Made by a program: the position numbers and the translations under genes. Below, piece after piece: positions 33,174 to 41,729 of a stretch of 64,000 bases of DNA. Origin of the DNA: JAFGXT01 sp963677165 (GTDB lineage Bacteria; Verrucomicrobiota; Lentisphaeria; Victivallales; SZUA-371). The notes under the pieces were generated by a model, which was given only the letters and a program-made list of their open reading frames with translations, was not told the DNA's origin and made no database searches. The stretch spans positions 2,046,001-2,110,000 of the forward strand of contig CAXXSX010000002.1 in assembly GCA_963677165.2 (NCBI GenBank), in the 5' to 3' direction. How positions within the stretch are numbered: the first letter of the stretch is position 1; every line of letters begins with the position of its first letter.

Positions 33174-36100
33174 CCCGGCAAAGATTTGTTCCAGCTTATC
33201 GGTAGATGATTTTATATCAAAGAGGTTCAGTGCGCGTTGTTGTGCCGCTTTTCCCATTGCGGCCCAGTGTGATGGGTTGGCCGGCAAAGATTCAAGGGCA
33301 TCAGCAAGCTGGTATGGGTCGCGTGGTTTTGTAATAATACCGCTTATTCCATTTTCAACAACTTCCGCTGCTCCTCCCTGTCCGGTACTAATTACCGGCA
33401 GGCCCGCAGCCATTGCTTCTACAGGTGAAATACCGAAAGCTTCTTCTGTATGGGAAGGAAAAACCAAAACATTGGATGCGGAATACATTTTAAGTAATTC
33501 ATTTCTCGATAGATTTCCGGTGAAATTAACTTGATGAGAAAAGTTATTTGCTTTGCATACATACAGTAGTTCTTCATAAAACTCCTGATCCTGAATTAAA
33601 CCGGCGACAGTACAGAAGAAATTTTCATTATGGCTTTTCAGAATAGCCAGTGCGTCAATAAGTGTACCTATGCCCTTGGAAGAGCGAATCAGACTGGCAT
33701 AGGCAATATTGAGTCTGTCGGTCGATATTGGAGAGCGCAATTGAAACAAGTCCGTATTGGCGCCGGGATAAAGGTGATCACAGTTTTTATATTTGGGAGG
33801 AGCATTGCGCTGTACAACCCAGTGAGAGGCGCCGGCGAAGAAATATCGGGGATGATCCGGCAGTTTATGATCATGGAATGTATTATCCTTAAACCCAAAA
33901 CGATGAACCATCGGAACGTCGTATTTTTTCAGAAGGTACTCAACAATATTGCAATCAATCATATCCAGGTTGCCAAGCAGGATAAAATCAGGCTTGAAAT
34001 GATCTATGGCTGTATCAATGATGGAATAATTCTTCAGCACAATTTTTTCTGGATCGGGACCTATTTGTGTATTGCCGTCTATCCATTCCCCATACAAAAT
34101 AATGCTTCGGTCAATATCAGGTTCTTTCTCTGGACATTTTCCTAGGTATGGGGTATTTGAGGTGAGAACTTTTATATTGTGTCCTCGTTTTTTCAGTTCG
34201 TTCGAAAAACTGAACATTGCTCGGCCATATCCGCCCATTTCCTGTGGCGGATACAGGTTCGTTATAACAAGAATCCGTGAGGAAGACAGGATTGTACTGT
34301 TTGGGGGAAAAGTATTAATTCGGGACGTCAGGCGTTTTATTCTGCGTTTTATATTGTCTTGATCAATATTGATTTCTAGAGACTTGGAATACCATCTAAG
34401 TGCCTCAGCATAGTTATTGGTCTGCATAAACAGTCCAGCCAGTTGATTCATGTTTTCCCAGTCGTTTGGATAGCCGTGTACAAGGTCAAGCAGGTAATCA
34501 ACTGCCGTTTTAATATGATCGTGACTTATTTCATACTTAATCAGTATATCAAGAGCTCTGCGGTCAAGGCGATTGGTCTGTTGATATTTGCGTATCCTTT
34601 TCAGGCCTGCTTCACTATTTTCGGGCGAATTCAGCCAGGCAATTCCGGCAAGCAGGTCTATTTTCCCGGTGTTGTATTGGCTGCCGTATTTTTCTGCCAG
34701 AAAGTCCAGTGCTTCAGGTATCTTCTTCTCAATAAAAATACGAGCAGGCAAAGCAATATTTTTCCAGAAGAAAACAGGAATATTCTCATCAGCGGGAATG
34801 AGGCCGGTTGACTGCAGTTTGTTTATAGTATCCTGAGACGGGGATTTGTCAAAGATTAGCGAATCAAATGGATAATTTGATAGAAGTTTTTCAACCGCTT
34901 TTTCATCATTATGCAGAGACATTTCAATTGTGTCATCCACTATTATACTGTTCCAAAATGCTGGAATGTTTTCACTATCGGATAGTTTTCTGATTTTCAG
35001 TGTGGCTTCTTTCGTCAGCCCTATTGTTTTTGCATGACCGCCTGTATAAATATTCATTCTGGGGAGATCCGTGGCATCGGATATTAAATCGGCGCATTCA
35101 GAGGATAAAATCAGGACTTGAGGATATTGGTTGTGAAGCTGCAGTTCCTGTAAAAATTCATATTTTGTGATGCGGGAGCGCAATCTATTGAGATCAGTAG
35201 TAACCGGAACAGTACAGCGCGGTTCACATGAAATCATATAGCGTTCATCGTCAATCGTACCGTTGTGGATGAAATCGAAAAATTGTTTGATCTTTACTCT
35301 TGGGTCCTGCTCTTTCCAGAAGCGTTTAAATCCGGCGGCTGCAATTTCTGCTGCGAGTTCCGGATGATCCAGATAATAGCTGAGTTTTTCCGTCAACTCT
35401 TCCGCGTTTCCGTAAGTGTCAAATTCTTTTCCGCATTCAAACAACATGTTCAGGCCTGATTCCGGGGCAAGAGTATCGGTTAAAAGAAATCCTCCGCTTG
35501 ACATTATTTCAAATACTCGCAAATTCAAATCTCCATTTAAGCTGCAATTCAAGCTTAGATGGGATGACGCGTAAGCTGTTGCTGCTTCTTCATGGGGCAG
35601 TTGGGATATCAGGGTATTGTCGCAATGTTTCTTCATGGCCTGGATGATGTGACACCGGTAAGGGTGGAACTTTCCGACATTACCAATAAAAGCAACGTTG
35701 TTTTTGATTGGAATTTCCTTTTGTTGGAGATGGGGATAGATATTAATTCCCGGCATCCAGAAACAGTTTGAGAATCCGGCTTCCACCACAAAATGGAGGT
35801 GGTGACGATCATGATCACTGGTAATATAATCAAATTTTTCTTTTCTTAAATAATCAATTAAAAATCGGACAGGAGAGGGGAGGTGATGTGTATCTCCCAT
35901 TATAAATACCTTCCGGCATTTTACTTTGTCAAGATTATAAGGGACATTGCATTTTGAACTGTCTGCTTTAAGAACCAGCAGATCTGGTTTCCAGTTGTGA
36001 GGCAGTTTTTCTAGTAGTTTGTTGATGTCGTAGCTTCCGGATGGAGCCTGTAGTTTAAACATGCGGCCTTTTTCATCATATTCCGTCTTGATTTTACGAC

Positions 36101-36254
36101 TGCAGAATATTTCATTTGAACTAAACATTATGGGACGATATGCTTCGTAGTTCCCGGAAGTAATAAAAAGTGTGTTTATATTAGAGTAATTTTCCGGTGC
36201 AAACAGACCATTCCAGTCAAAATCCGGCAGGAGTTCATAATTTTTTCGTATCAT
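33153..36254 (-). CDS. Double glycosyltransferase: CgeB-like domain, TPR linker, GT4 domain
   Basis: A 1033-residue soluble protein with two GT-B-type enzymes. Residues about 110-335 match CgeB-like domains (FIGNVGKFHPYRCHIIQAM, LNLRVFEIMSSGGFLLTDT). The middle (about 440-650) includes helical repeats of TPR type (NWENMNQLAGLFMQTNNYAE, then ALRWYSKSLE). Residues about 660-1030 are a GT4 enzyme: RILVITNLYPPQEMGGYGRA, YPGANTDLFQL, and VLVFPSHTEEAFGISPVEAM followed by AAGLPVISTGQGGAAEVV. The two catalytic units in one chain suggest successive sugar additions to one glycan or glycoprotein. The gene stands alone and converges on an FkbM methyltransferase gene. Confidence 0.85.
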   Translation of the reverse strand: MIRKNYELLPDFDWNGLFAPENYSNINTLFITSGNYEAYRPIMFSSNEIFCSRKIKTEYDEKGRMFKLQAPSGSYDINKLLEKLPHNWKPDLLVLKADSSKCNVPYNLDKVKCRKVFIMGDTHHLPSPVRFLIDYLRKEKFDYITSDHDRHHLHFVVEAGFSNCFWMPGINIYPHLQQKEIPIKNNVAFIGNVGKFHPYRCHIIQAMKKHCDNTLISQLPHEEAATAYASSHLSLNCSLNGDLNLRVFEIMSSGGFLLTDTLAPESGLNMLFECGKEFDTYGNAEELTEKLSYYLDHPELAAEIAAAGFKRFWKEQDPRVKIKQFFDFIHNGTIDDERYMISCEPRCTVPVTTDLNRLRSRITKYEFLQELQLHNQYPQVLILSSECADLISDATDLPRMNIYTGGHAKTIGLTKEATLKIRKLSDSENIPAFWNSIIVDDTIEMSLHNDEKAVEKLLSNYPFDSLIFDKSPSQDTINKLQSTGLIPADENIPVFFWKNIALPARIFIEKKIPEALDFLAEKYGSQYNTGKIDLLAGIAWLNSPENSEAGLKRIRKYQQTNRLDRRALDILIKYEISHDHIKTAVDYLLDLVHGYPNDWENMNQLAGLFMQTNNYAEALRWYSKSLEINIDQDNIKRRIKRLTSRINTFPPNSTILSSSRILVITNLYPPQEMGGYGRAMFSFSNELKKRGHNIKVLTSNTPYLGKCPEKEPDIDRSIILYGEWIDGNTQIGPDPEKIVLKNYSIIDTAIDHFKPDFILLGNLDMIDCNIVEYLLKKYDVPMVHRFGFKDNTFHDHKLPDHPRYFFAGASHWVVQRNAPPKYKNCDHLYPGANTDLFQLRSPISTDRLNIAYASLIRSSKGIGTLIDALAILKSHNENFFCTVAGLIQDQEFYEELLYVCKANNFSHQVNFTGNLSRNELLKMYSASNVLVFPSHTEEAFGISPVEAMAAGLPVISTGQGGAAEVVENGISGIITKPRDPYQLADALESLPANPSHWAAMGKAAQQRALNLFDIKSSTDKLEQIFAGLVDNRK

Positions 36255-36631
36255 AGTCAGTCAATTCCGTTTCCCTTAAAACATCAAGATACAACTTTAT
36301 AAAGATAAATGCAAACTTACTTATTTCTTATACCATAATCGTCGGTTAAATGCATGTATTTAATATAAAATCGAAAAAAATTTATCATAAACATGGTTCT
36401 GTATTGTCCTGAAAATCAGATATATGTACTACATGAAATCGAAAAATGATCGAAAATATTATATTGAATGTCATTTCGGGTATTTATTTTAATTTCCCAA
36501 CGTGTATAATTAAAAGTAAGGCCCGAAGTTTGATGGCTGAAATCGACGGGTCGCATCACTGGATACTGCGACTCGGTTAATTGAAAATTTATATTGTGCA
36601 ATGTCATAATCGCATAACCAAGGAGGCGGCC
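36255..36631. other. Divergent intergenic region upstream of prkA
   Basis: A 377-base AT-rich gap. A TATAAT at about 36506-36511 could serve the prkA operon. Between it and prkA, GGGTCGCA (36548-36555) pairs with TGCGACTC (36567-36574; 8 bp with one G-U) to form a leader hairpin with an 11-base loop and no T tract. No sigma-54 site of the kind controlling E. coli yeaGH was found. No gene is present in this gap. Confidence 0.45.
36548..36574 (+). promoter_or_regulatory. Leader hairpin upstream of the prkA operon
   Basis: GGGTCGCA pairs with TGCGACTC around TCACTGGATAC. It lies 58 bases before the prkA start, inside the likely 5' untranslated leader, and lacks the T tract of a terminator. It might stabilise the mRNA or bind a regulator. 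Confidence 0.35.
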
Positions 36632-38695
36632 ATGAGAACACGGCAGGATCAGTCTCTGGACTACCATGTTAAGCAGGTTCTGAGCGGAAAGCGAAAGTTT
36701 GAAAACGTTTATCAGTCAGTTACGAGAATGATTCTCGGCGGCAATGATGCGTTCCGCAAGATTAAGGTCAACGGTAAAACTATCTACGACTACAGTGTAT
36801 TTCGACAGAAAGCGAAACACCTGGTAGGCCTCTATAGCGAAATCAACAGTTTTGTCAGCTTCGTGAAGGATGCCGCTGAAAATGGTTCTTCTGCTGAAAT
36901 GGCTTTCGTCCTGGTTGGTGAACCGGGTAACGGGAAAACTTTCTTTGTAGAATATTTATGCTCCCTCTACCGGAATTTCCTGGCACAACAGGAGAACATG
37001 CGTTATACATTTAAATTCCAGGGACTGGATCAACTGGGTAATTACGGCAGGATCACTGAAATTGAATCACAAACGTATGAAGATCCGATGATTCTGGCTA
37101 TGAACGTAATGCCTACCCGTGACGCCAGTATGGAATATATGTCCAAGCTGGGTTATAAAGACAAGGATATTGAAGCGGCATTTGCCAACTACCGGTCTCT
37201 TGGTGCCTGTTCCGATTATATCTGGAACAGTATTCGCGAATTTACCGGCGGCAAAGTTGAAGATATGAAGAAATTCATTAAGGTTGTGCCGATCCCGATG
37301 AGTGAAACCCTCGGTACAGTGACCGGTAAATATTCCGCTCGTGATAAGATTACTTCTTCGGCCAAGGATCTCCTTGGTGAAGAATCCGTACAGCGTTTGC
37401 TCCATATTACCGACACCAGTAATCCGTACCGGATTGATTTGCGTATTGGCGCGCTGGCCCGTGTGGGCGGCGGCGGTATTCACTTCTCCGACGAAATGTT
37501 CAAGAACAAGAAAGACCTCGTTCAGGTATACCTTGGAGTGATCCAGAACCGTACGATTGAGATCGACGGATTCAAGTGGCCGATCGACACCATGATCGTT
37601 GCTACCAGTAATAACGAAGAGTTCAACCGTTTCATCAGTGAGAAGGAAGAAGCTCCGATTGTTGACCGCTGTCGTATCTGTTACGTCGGACACAACACAA
37701 ATTATAAACTTCAGGAAGAACTGACTGCATACGCGATTGGTTCCGAAAAGAAGACTACCATGGCCGGCGAGGTCATGCATATTGATCCGAACCTGAATTT
37801 CGCGGTATCCAATGCCGTCGTTCAAACTCGTCTGCCGCGTTCCGAAAAGCTTACGCCGCAGGAAATCCGTAAGCTTGCCGCTGGTGAGATTGCCGGAGAC
37901 AAGAGTATTAAGGCTTTGATTGAGTTGATCGATGACCTGCAGCGCGAACCTGATATCACCAAGCGTTTCGGACAGCGCGGTATCGGACACCGTAATCTGG
38001 GGCGTTGTATTCAGCTGCTGATCGAAAGTTCTGAAACTCAGGAAGGACACTGCATGTTTGCCGGTGATGTTTTTACATCGCTGGAGCAGGTTGTACTCGA
38101 TTATATTCCTGAACCGGAATTCCGCGCCAAATATCTTGAAGATATCAAGATTGCCCGCGAACTTTACCGGGAAAAGGTCAGGACTACGATGTTTGACGCA
38201 TATATGGATGAGCCTCAGGCGATTAAGAAAGAGGTTATGAATTACGTGAACATGGTTATCGCGATCGACTCTCAGGAAGTTGGTTCCGACAACATGTGGC
38301 GCTATACCGATCCGTCTACAAAAGAACTCAAGGCGATCAAGATTGACGAAACCTATATCCGCAGCGTTGAAGAACGTCTGGGCCTTAAGAATAATGAACA
38401 AAAAGAATCGTTCCGAACCACGATCCGCCGCATCTACGGACGCAAGGCGCATACTGATCCGGACTACGATTTCATGGATAACAATGAATTGGTCAAGGCC
38501 GTCACTGACGTCCGCCTCCAGTCCGATGTGGCCGGAGCCGGCAGCCTGGTGGGCGCGCTTGCCAACCGGACCAATGAGGAAAATGAAAAACTGTACAATA
38601 AAATAATCAAGACAATGTGCGAAAAACTGGGTTATTGCAGTACTTGTGCGCAGAAAACGATTGATTATTTCTGTACCCGTCAGGATGAAAGCTGA
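36632..38695 (+). CDS. prkA: PrkA-type serine protein kinase (first copy)
   Basis: A 687-residue AAA+/kinase of the PrkA (YeaG) family. The AAA+ core starts near residue 60 with Walker A VGEPGNGKTFF (95-105). GGGGIHFSDEMFKNKKDLVQ holds the Walker B-like region, ATSNNEEFNRFISEKEEAPI the sensor-1 and substrate loop, and EAPIVDRCRICYVG the arginine-finger zone. The C-terminal kinase domain begins around residue 400 with QTRLPRSEKLTPQEIRKL. Homologues in E. coli and Bacillus act in stress and sporulation. AAGGAGG lies 5 bases before the chosen ATG; a longer reading from a TTG at 36581 lacks a ribosome site. It begins a four-gene operon with yeaH-, spoVR- and a second prkA-like gene. It lacks the CP-x-H/CP-x-C Cys pairs seen in the second copy. 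Confidence 0.92.
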   Translation: MRTRQDQSLDYHVKQVLSGKRKFENVYQSVTRMILGGNDAFRKIKVNGKTIYDYSVFRQKAKHLVGLYSEINSFVSFVKDAAENGSSAEMAFVLVGEPGNGKTFFVEYLCSLYRNFLAQQENMRYTFKFQGLDQLGNYGRITEIESQTYEDPMILAMNVMPTRDASMEYMSKLGYKDKDIEAAFANYRSLGACSDYIWNSIREFTGGKVEDMKKFIKVVPIPMSETLGTVTGKYSARDKITSSAKDLLGEESVQRLLHITDTSNPYRIDLRIGALARVGGGGIHFSDEMFKNKKDLVQVYLGVIQNRTIEIDGFKWPIDTMIVATSNNEEFNRFISEKEEAPIVDRCRICYVGHNTNYKLQEELTAYAIGSEKKTTMAGEVMHIDPNLNFAVSNAVVQTRLPRSEKLTPQEIRKLAAGEIAGDKSIKALIELIDDLQREPDITKRFGQRGIGHRNLGRCIQLLIESSETQEGHCMFAGDVFTSLEQVVLDYIPEPEFRAKYLEDIKIARELYREKVRTTMFDAYMDEPQAIKKEVMNYVNMVIAIDSQEVGSDNMWRYTDPSTKELKAIKIDETYIRSVEERLGLKNNEQKESFRTTIRRIYGRKAHTDPDYDFMDNNELVKAVTDVRLQSDVAGAGSLVGALANRTNEENEKLYNKIIKTMCEKLGYCSTCAQKTIDYFCTRQDES

Positions 38696-38751
38696 CTGTT
38701 GACCGCTTTTCGTTTGTGAACAGGAACATTTAAAATGACGGTGTCAATATC

Positions 38752-40143
38752 ATGTCAGATCATAATAAACATTCGCTGCTGCCGTCGGGTGGCGGCGAGA
38801 ATAAACTGCCGGTAGAAAAGCCCGGGGAATACCACGATGCCGGGGCTGTTCCCCCACCGCTTGGCCTGGATCTTCAGGCGCAGTTATACCAGAACATGGA
38901 TATGGCTCTCCAGAAGCTGGAAGCTGATGTCCCCATGTATCGTACCATAAAAACCCTTGATGACCTGCTGGAGCGTGATGCCCAGCGCGAAAAGGATGGT
39001 TTTAAGCGTAAGATCCATCTTGGCAAGGTGGTGAAACCGGTTGAGAACGGCGGCAAGAAGATTGTTGTCGTACCTACAACTACTGAGGATAAATTCTATC
39101 ATGACAGCCGAACTTCCGATGAAAACGATGAAAGTGGAAACGGACAGGGCGGCGAAGACGGTCAGGATACCGGGGAATCAACCGGTACTGCTGAGGGTGA
39201 TGAAGGCGATGTTATCGGCGAACGCCCGCTGTACAGTGACCAGGAAGGTGAAGGCGAAGGCCAGGGGGCCGGTTCCGGTAACGGCTCTGAACATGAACTT
39301 GGGCAGACCGCTTATAACCTTGGTAAGATGCTGACTGAAAAGTTCAAGCTGCCGAACCTCAAGGAAAAAGGCAAGAAGAAGTCCCTTACGAAATATGTTT
39401 ATGACCTGACCGATCGCAATTACGGTTCCGGGCAGGTGCTGGATAAGAAACAGACTCTGAAAGAGATCATCAAGACGAATATCGGGCTCGAACGTTTTGA
39501 TCCGGAAGCGGAAATGGATCCCGATAAATTCCTTATCAATCCCCGCGATTATTGCTACAGGGTAATGTCGCGTGAAAAGGATGTGGAATCACAGGCAATC
39601 GTTTTCTTTGTCCGCGACTATTCCGGGTCGATGTACGGGAAGCCGACCGAAGTTGTATGTTCTCAGCATGTAATGATTTACAGTTGGCTGATGTATCAGT
39701 ACAAGGAACAGGTGGAAAGCCGGTTTATCCTGCATGATACCGAGGCAAAGGAAGTTAAAGATTTCTATACTTATTATAATACCCATGTGGCGGGCGGAAC
39801 TCAAATCAGGTCATCGTTTGAACTGGTCAACCAGATAGTAGAGGAGGAAGCGTTACACCGCGATTATAATATCTATGTGTTCTACGGCAGTGATGGCGAT
39901 GACTTTAATTCCGACAAGGTGGCGTTTACAAAGGCATTCGATAAGATGTTTTCTTATGTCAGCCGCCTGGGGATGACCGTGATCCGCAACAGTTATGCCC
40001 CGGACCGCATGACCGTATTTGAAAACTTTATCCGCCAGAACCAGATTCTGGAGAATAATCCTGAATTAGCCCGGCTCGACGTCCTCGGCGTAGACGCTGA
40101 CGACCCGAGAATCATTGAAGGAATAAAAACACTGGTGTCATAA
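38752..40143 (+). CDS. yeaH: YeaH/YhbH family protein (DUF444)
   Basis: A 463-residue DUF444 protein. The C-terminal two thirds form a VWA-like domain with the metal-site pattern VFFVRDYSGSMYGKPTEVV (DxSxS at about 286-290), then YDLTDRNYGSGQVL, DPDKFLINPRDYCY, HVAGGTQIRSSFEL and NIYVFYGSDGDDFNSDKV. The first 140 residues are low-complexity, rich in Gly/Glu/Asp, longer than in E. coli YeaH. It is typically encoded between prkA and spoVR and is thought to work with them, biochemical role unproven. The ribosome site is weak. The gene is 56 bases after prkA and 2 bases before spoVR. Confidence 0.93.
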   Translation: MSDHNKHSLLPSGGGENKLPVEKPGEYHDAGAVPPPLGLDLQAQLYQNMDMALQKLEADVPMYRTIKTLDDLLERDAQREKDGFKRKIHLGKVVKPVENGGKKIVVVPTTTEDKFYHDSRTSDENDESGNGQGGEDGQDTGESTGTAEGDEGDVIGERPLYSDQEGEGEGQGAGSGNGSEHELGQTAYNLGKMLTEKFKLPNLKEKGKKKSLTKYVYDLTDRNYGSGQVLDKKQTLKEIIKTNIGLERFDPEAEMDPDKFLINPRDYCYRVMSREKDVESQAIVFFVRDYSGSMYGKPTEVVCSQHVMIYSWLMYQYKEQVESRFILHDTEAKEVKDFYTYYNTHVAGGTQIRSSFELVNQIVEEEALHRDYNIYVFYGSDGDDFNSDKVAFTKAFDKMFSYVSRLGMTVIRNSYAPDRMTVFENFIRQNQILENNPELARLDVLGVDADDPRIIEGIKTLVS

Positions 40144-40145
40144 CT

Positions 40146-41729
40146 ATGGAACTAATTAATCAGCACGCGAAAAAGATCATGGAAGGCTGCAAGGAACGCG
40201 CCAAGAGTGCCGGGCTGTCCTTCACTGACGAATCGATCGAATATCTGGTTACCAACCAGGATATGCTCGCGCTTCAGCCCAAAGGTATGATACCCACCCT
40301 CTATGACTACTGGGTTCATGACCTGGAGCTCATGAAGAGCAAAAAAGAATACGAACTGTACCCGAATAATCCGTTTGAAACCGTGATTAATTCCCGGCCG
40401 CCGTTGTCGTTTTACAACGATAATAACCCGGACTGGCTCAATGTGATGATCTTTTATCATGTGATCGGGCATATTGATTTCATGCAGAACAACAGTTATT
40501 TCCGTCATACCTGGGACGATGATTTTGTCGGGCAGGCACTGGCGGACAAACGCTTGATCAATGACTTGCGCACCAAGCATGGTCGCTGGGTGGACTATGT
40601 GATTGAATTTACGCGTGGAATTGATAATATTATCGGTTACTACCAGGAACTGTCCGAACGGAACCAGCCGAGGCGGAAACGCATTAACCGGCTTGATTAC
40701 TTTTTCGACGTATTTCTGCAGAAAGAACTGAAGGTCAGCGATCCGCTCTATCTCAAGGAGATTGAGCGTTATAACCGTACACTTAAAGAATCCGGAAAAG
40801 ACACCAAATCCAGATTTATTTCGGAAACTCAGGCGAAATATCCTGAATTTGAGACTTGTTTCGAAAAATACCGGGAAGGTCAAAGACCGGCTCCAAAGGA
40901 TTTGATCCAGTATATTATGGATAATTCTCCTGTCATTAACCGTGACGAAAACCTCTGGATGAAATCGGTTATGGAAATCGTTCGCAATACCGCGTTGTAT
41001 TTCGCGCCGCAGATGCGCACTAAGGTGATGAACGAAGGATGGGCCACTTACTGGCACTTTGAACTGTTCCTGAACGATGACCGGATTAAGGGACACGAGG
41101 CTGATTTTGCTCGTATCAATTCATTTGTAACCGCATTACCGAAGCTGGGAATGAATCCTTACGCGATTGGCTGGCGGTTGTTTGAATTTATTGAGCAGCA
41201 AGCTGACAAAGGGCGGCTTTCATATGATTTTGAACGGCTGAACGGAGTTGAAGAACGGAAGAATTTTGATCATAAGACCGGCAATGGACGCGATTTTATT
41301 TTTAAATTACGTGAAAACTGCTGTGACTTTAATTTTATCAACAATTATGTGGATCAGGATTTCTGCGATCTTCATAATCTGGTGATTATCGGTGAGCGTA
41401 TCAACCAGCAGCGTATGACCCGTGAATACTATATCAAGAGCCGCAAGGCCGAGGATTATCGTAATATGCTTTTGAATAATTTGATTCATCCCCCGCATAT
41501 TACGGTGGATGACGAGAATTCGTCGGAAGGCATGCTGAAGTTGATTCACCATTTCGAAGGCAAACAGCTCGTGCCGGAATTTATTGACAATGTTATGTGT
41601 GGACTGGAATATCTCTGGGGTGACGAGGTTCAGCTCGATACTCATTTGATTCGCAATAATACACCGCATAGAATTACTTATAGAATTAAAGAAAGACATC
41701 TGGAGACGCTGAAACATGAGAGTAAGTAA
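40146..41729 (+). CDS. spoVR: SpoVR family protein
   Basis: A 527-residue protein of normal SpoVR/YcgB length. Conserved stretches are YPNNPFETVINSRPPLSFYN, WLNVMIFYHVIGHIDFMQNN, MRTKVMNEGWATYWHF and ENCCDFNFINNYVDQDFCDL. SpoVR is needed for spore cortex formation in Bacillus, and the E. coli homologue YcgB is a stress-induced protein of unclear activity. The HVIGH and EGWATYWH motifs hold conserved His and Glu residues that look like a metal site, though this is inference. It overlaps the second prkA by 14 bases, strong evidence for co-translation. Confidence 0.95.
   Translation: MELINQHAKKIMEGCKERAKSAGLSFTDESIEYLVTNQDMLALQPKGMIPTLYDYWVHDLELMKSKKEYELYPNNPFETVINSRPPLSFYNDNNPDWLNVMIFYHVIGHIDFMQNNSYFRHTWDDDFVGQALADKRLINDLRTKHGRWVDYVIEFTRGIDNIIGYYQELSERNQPRRKRINRLDYFFDVFLQKELKVSDPLYLKEIERYNRTLKESGKDTKSRFISETQAKYPEFETCFEKYREGQRPAPKDLIQYIMDNSPVINRDENLWMKSVMEIVRNTALYFAPQMRTKVMNEGWATYWHFELFLNDDRIKGHEADFARINSFVTALPKLGMNPYAIGWRLFEFIEQQADKGRLSYDFERLNGVEERKNFDHKTGNGRDFIFKLRENCCDFNFINNYVDQDFCDLHNLVIIGERINQQRMTREYYIKSRKAEDYRNMLLNNLIHPPHITVDDENSSEGMLKLIHHFEGKQLVPEFIDNVMCGLEYLWGDEVQLDTHLIRNNTPHRITYRIKERHLETLKHESK

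Noticed and set aside
36581..36631. TTG start adding 17 codons to prkA
   Set aside because: AAGGAGG sits inside this stretch and just before the ATG at 36632, so the stretch is the leader and not coding.
37067..38452. Long (461-codon) minus-strand frame opposite prkA
   Set aside because: Antisense shadow of a conserved gene. The protein is His/Arg/Val-rich with no domain pattern, as expected from reverse reading of GC-rich third positions.
40152..41096. 314-codon minus-strand frame opposite spoVR
   Set aside because: Antisense shadow of spoVR; no family pattern.
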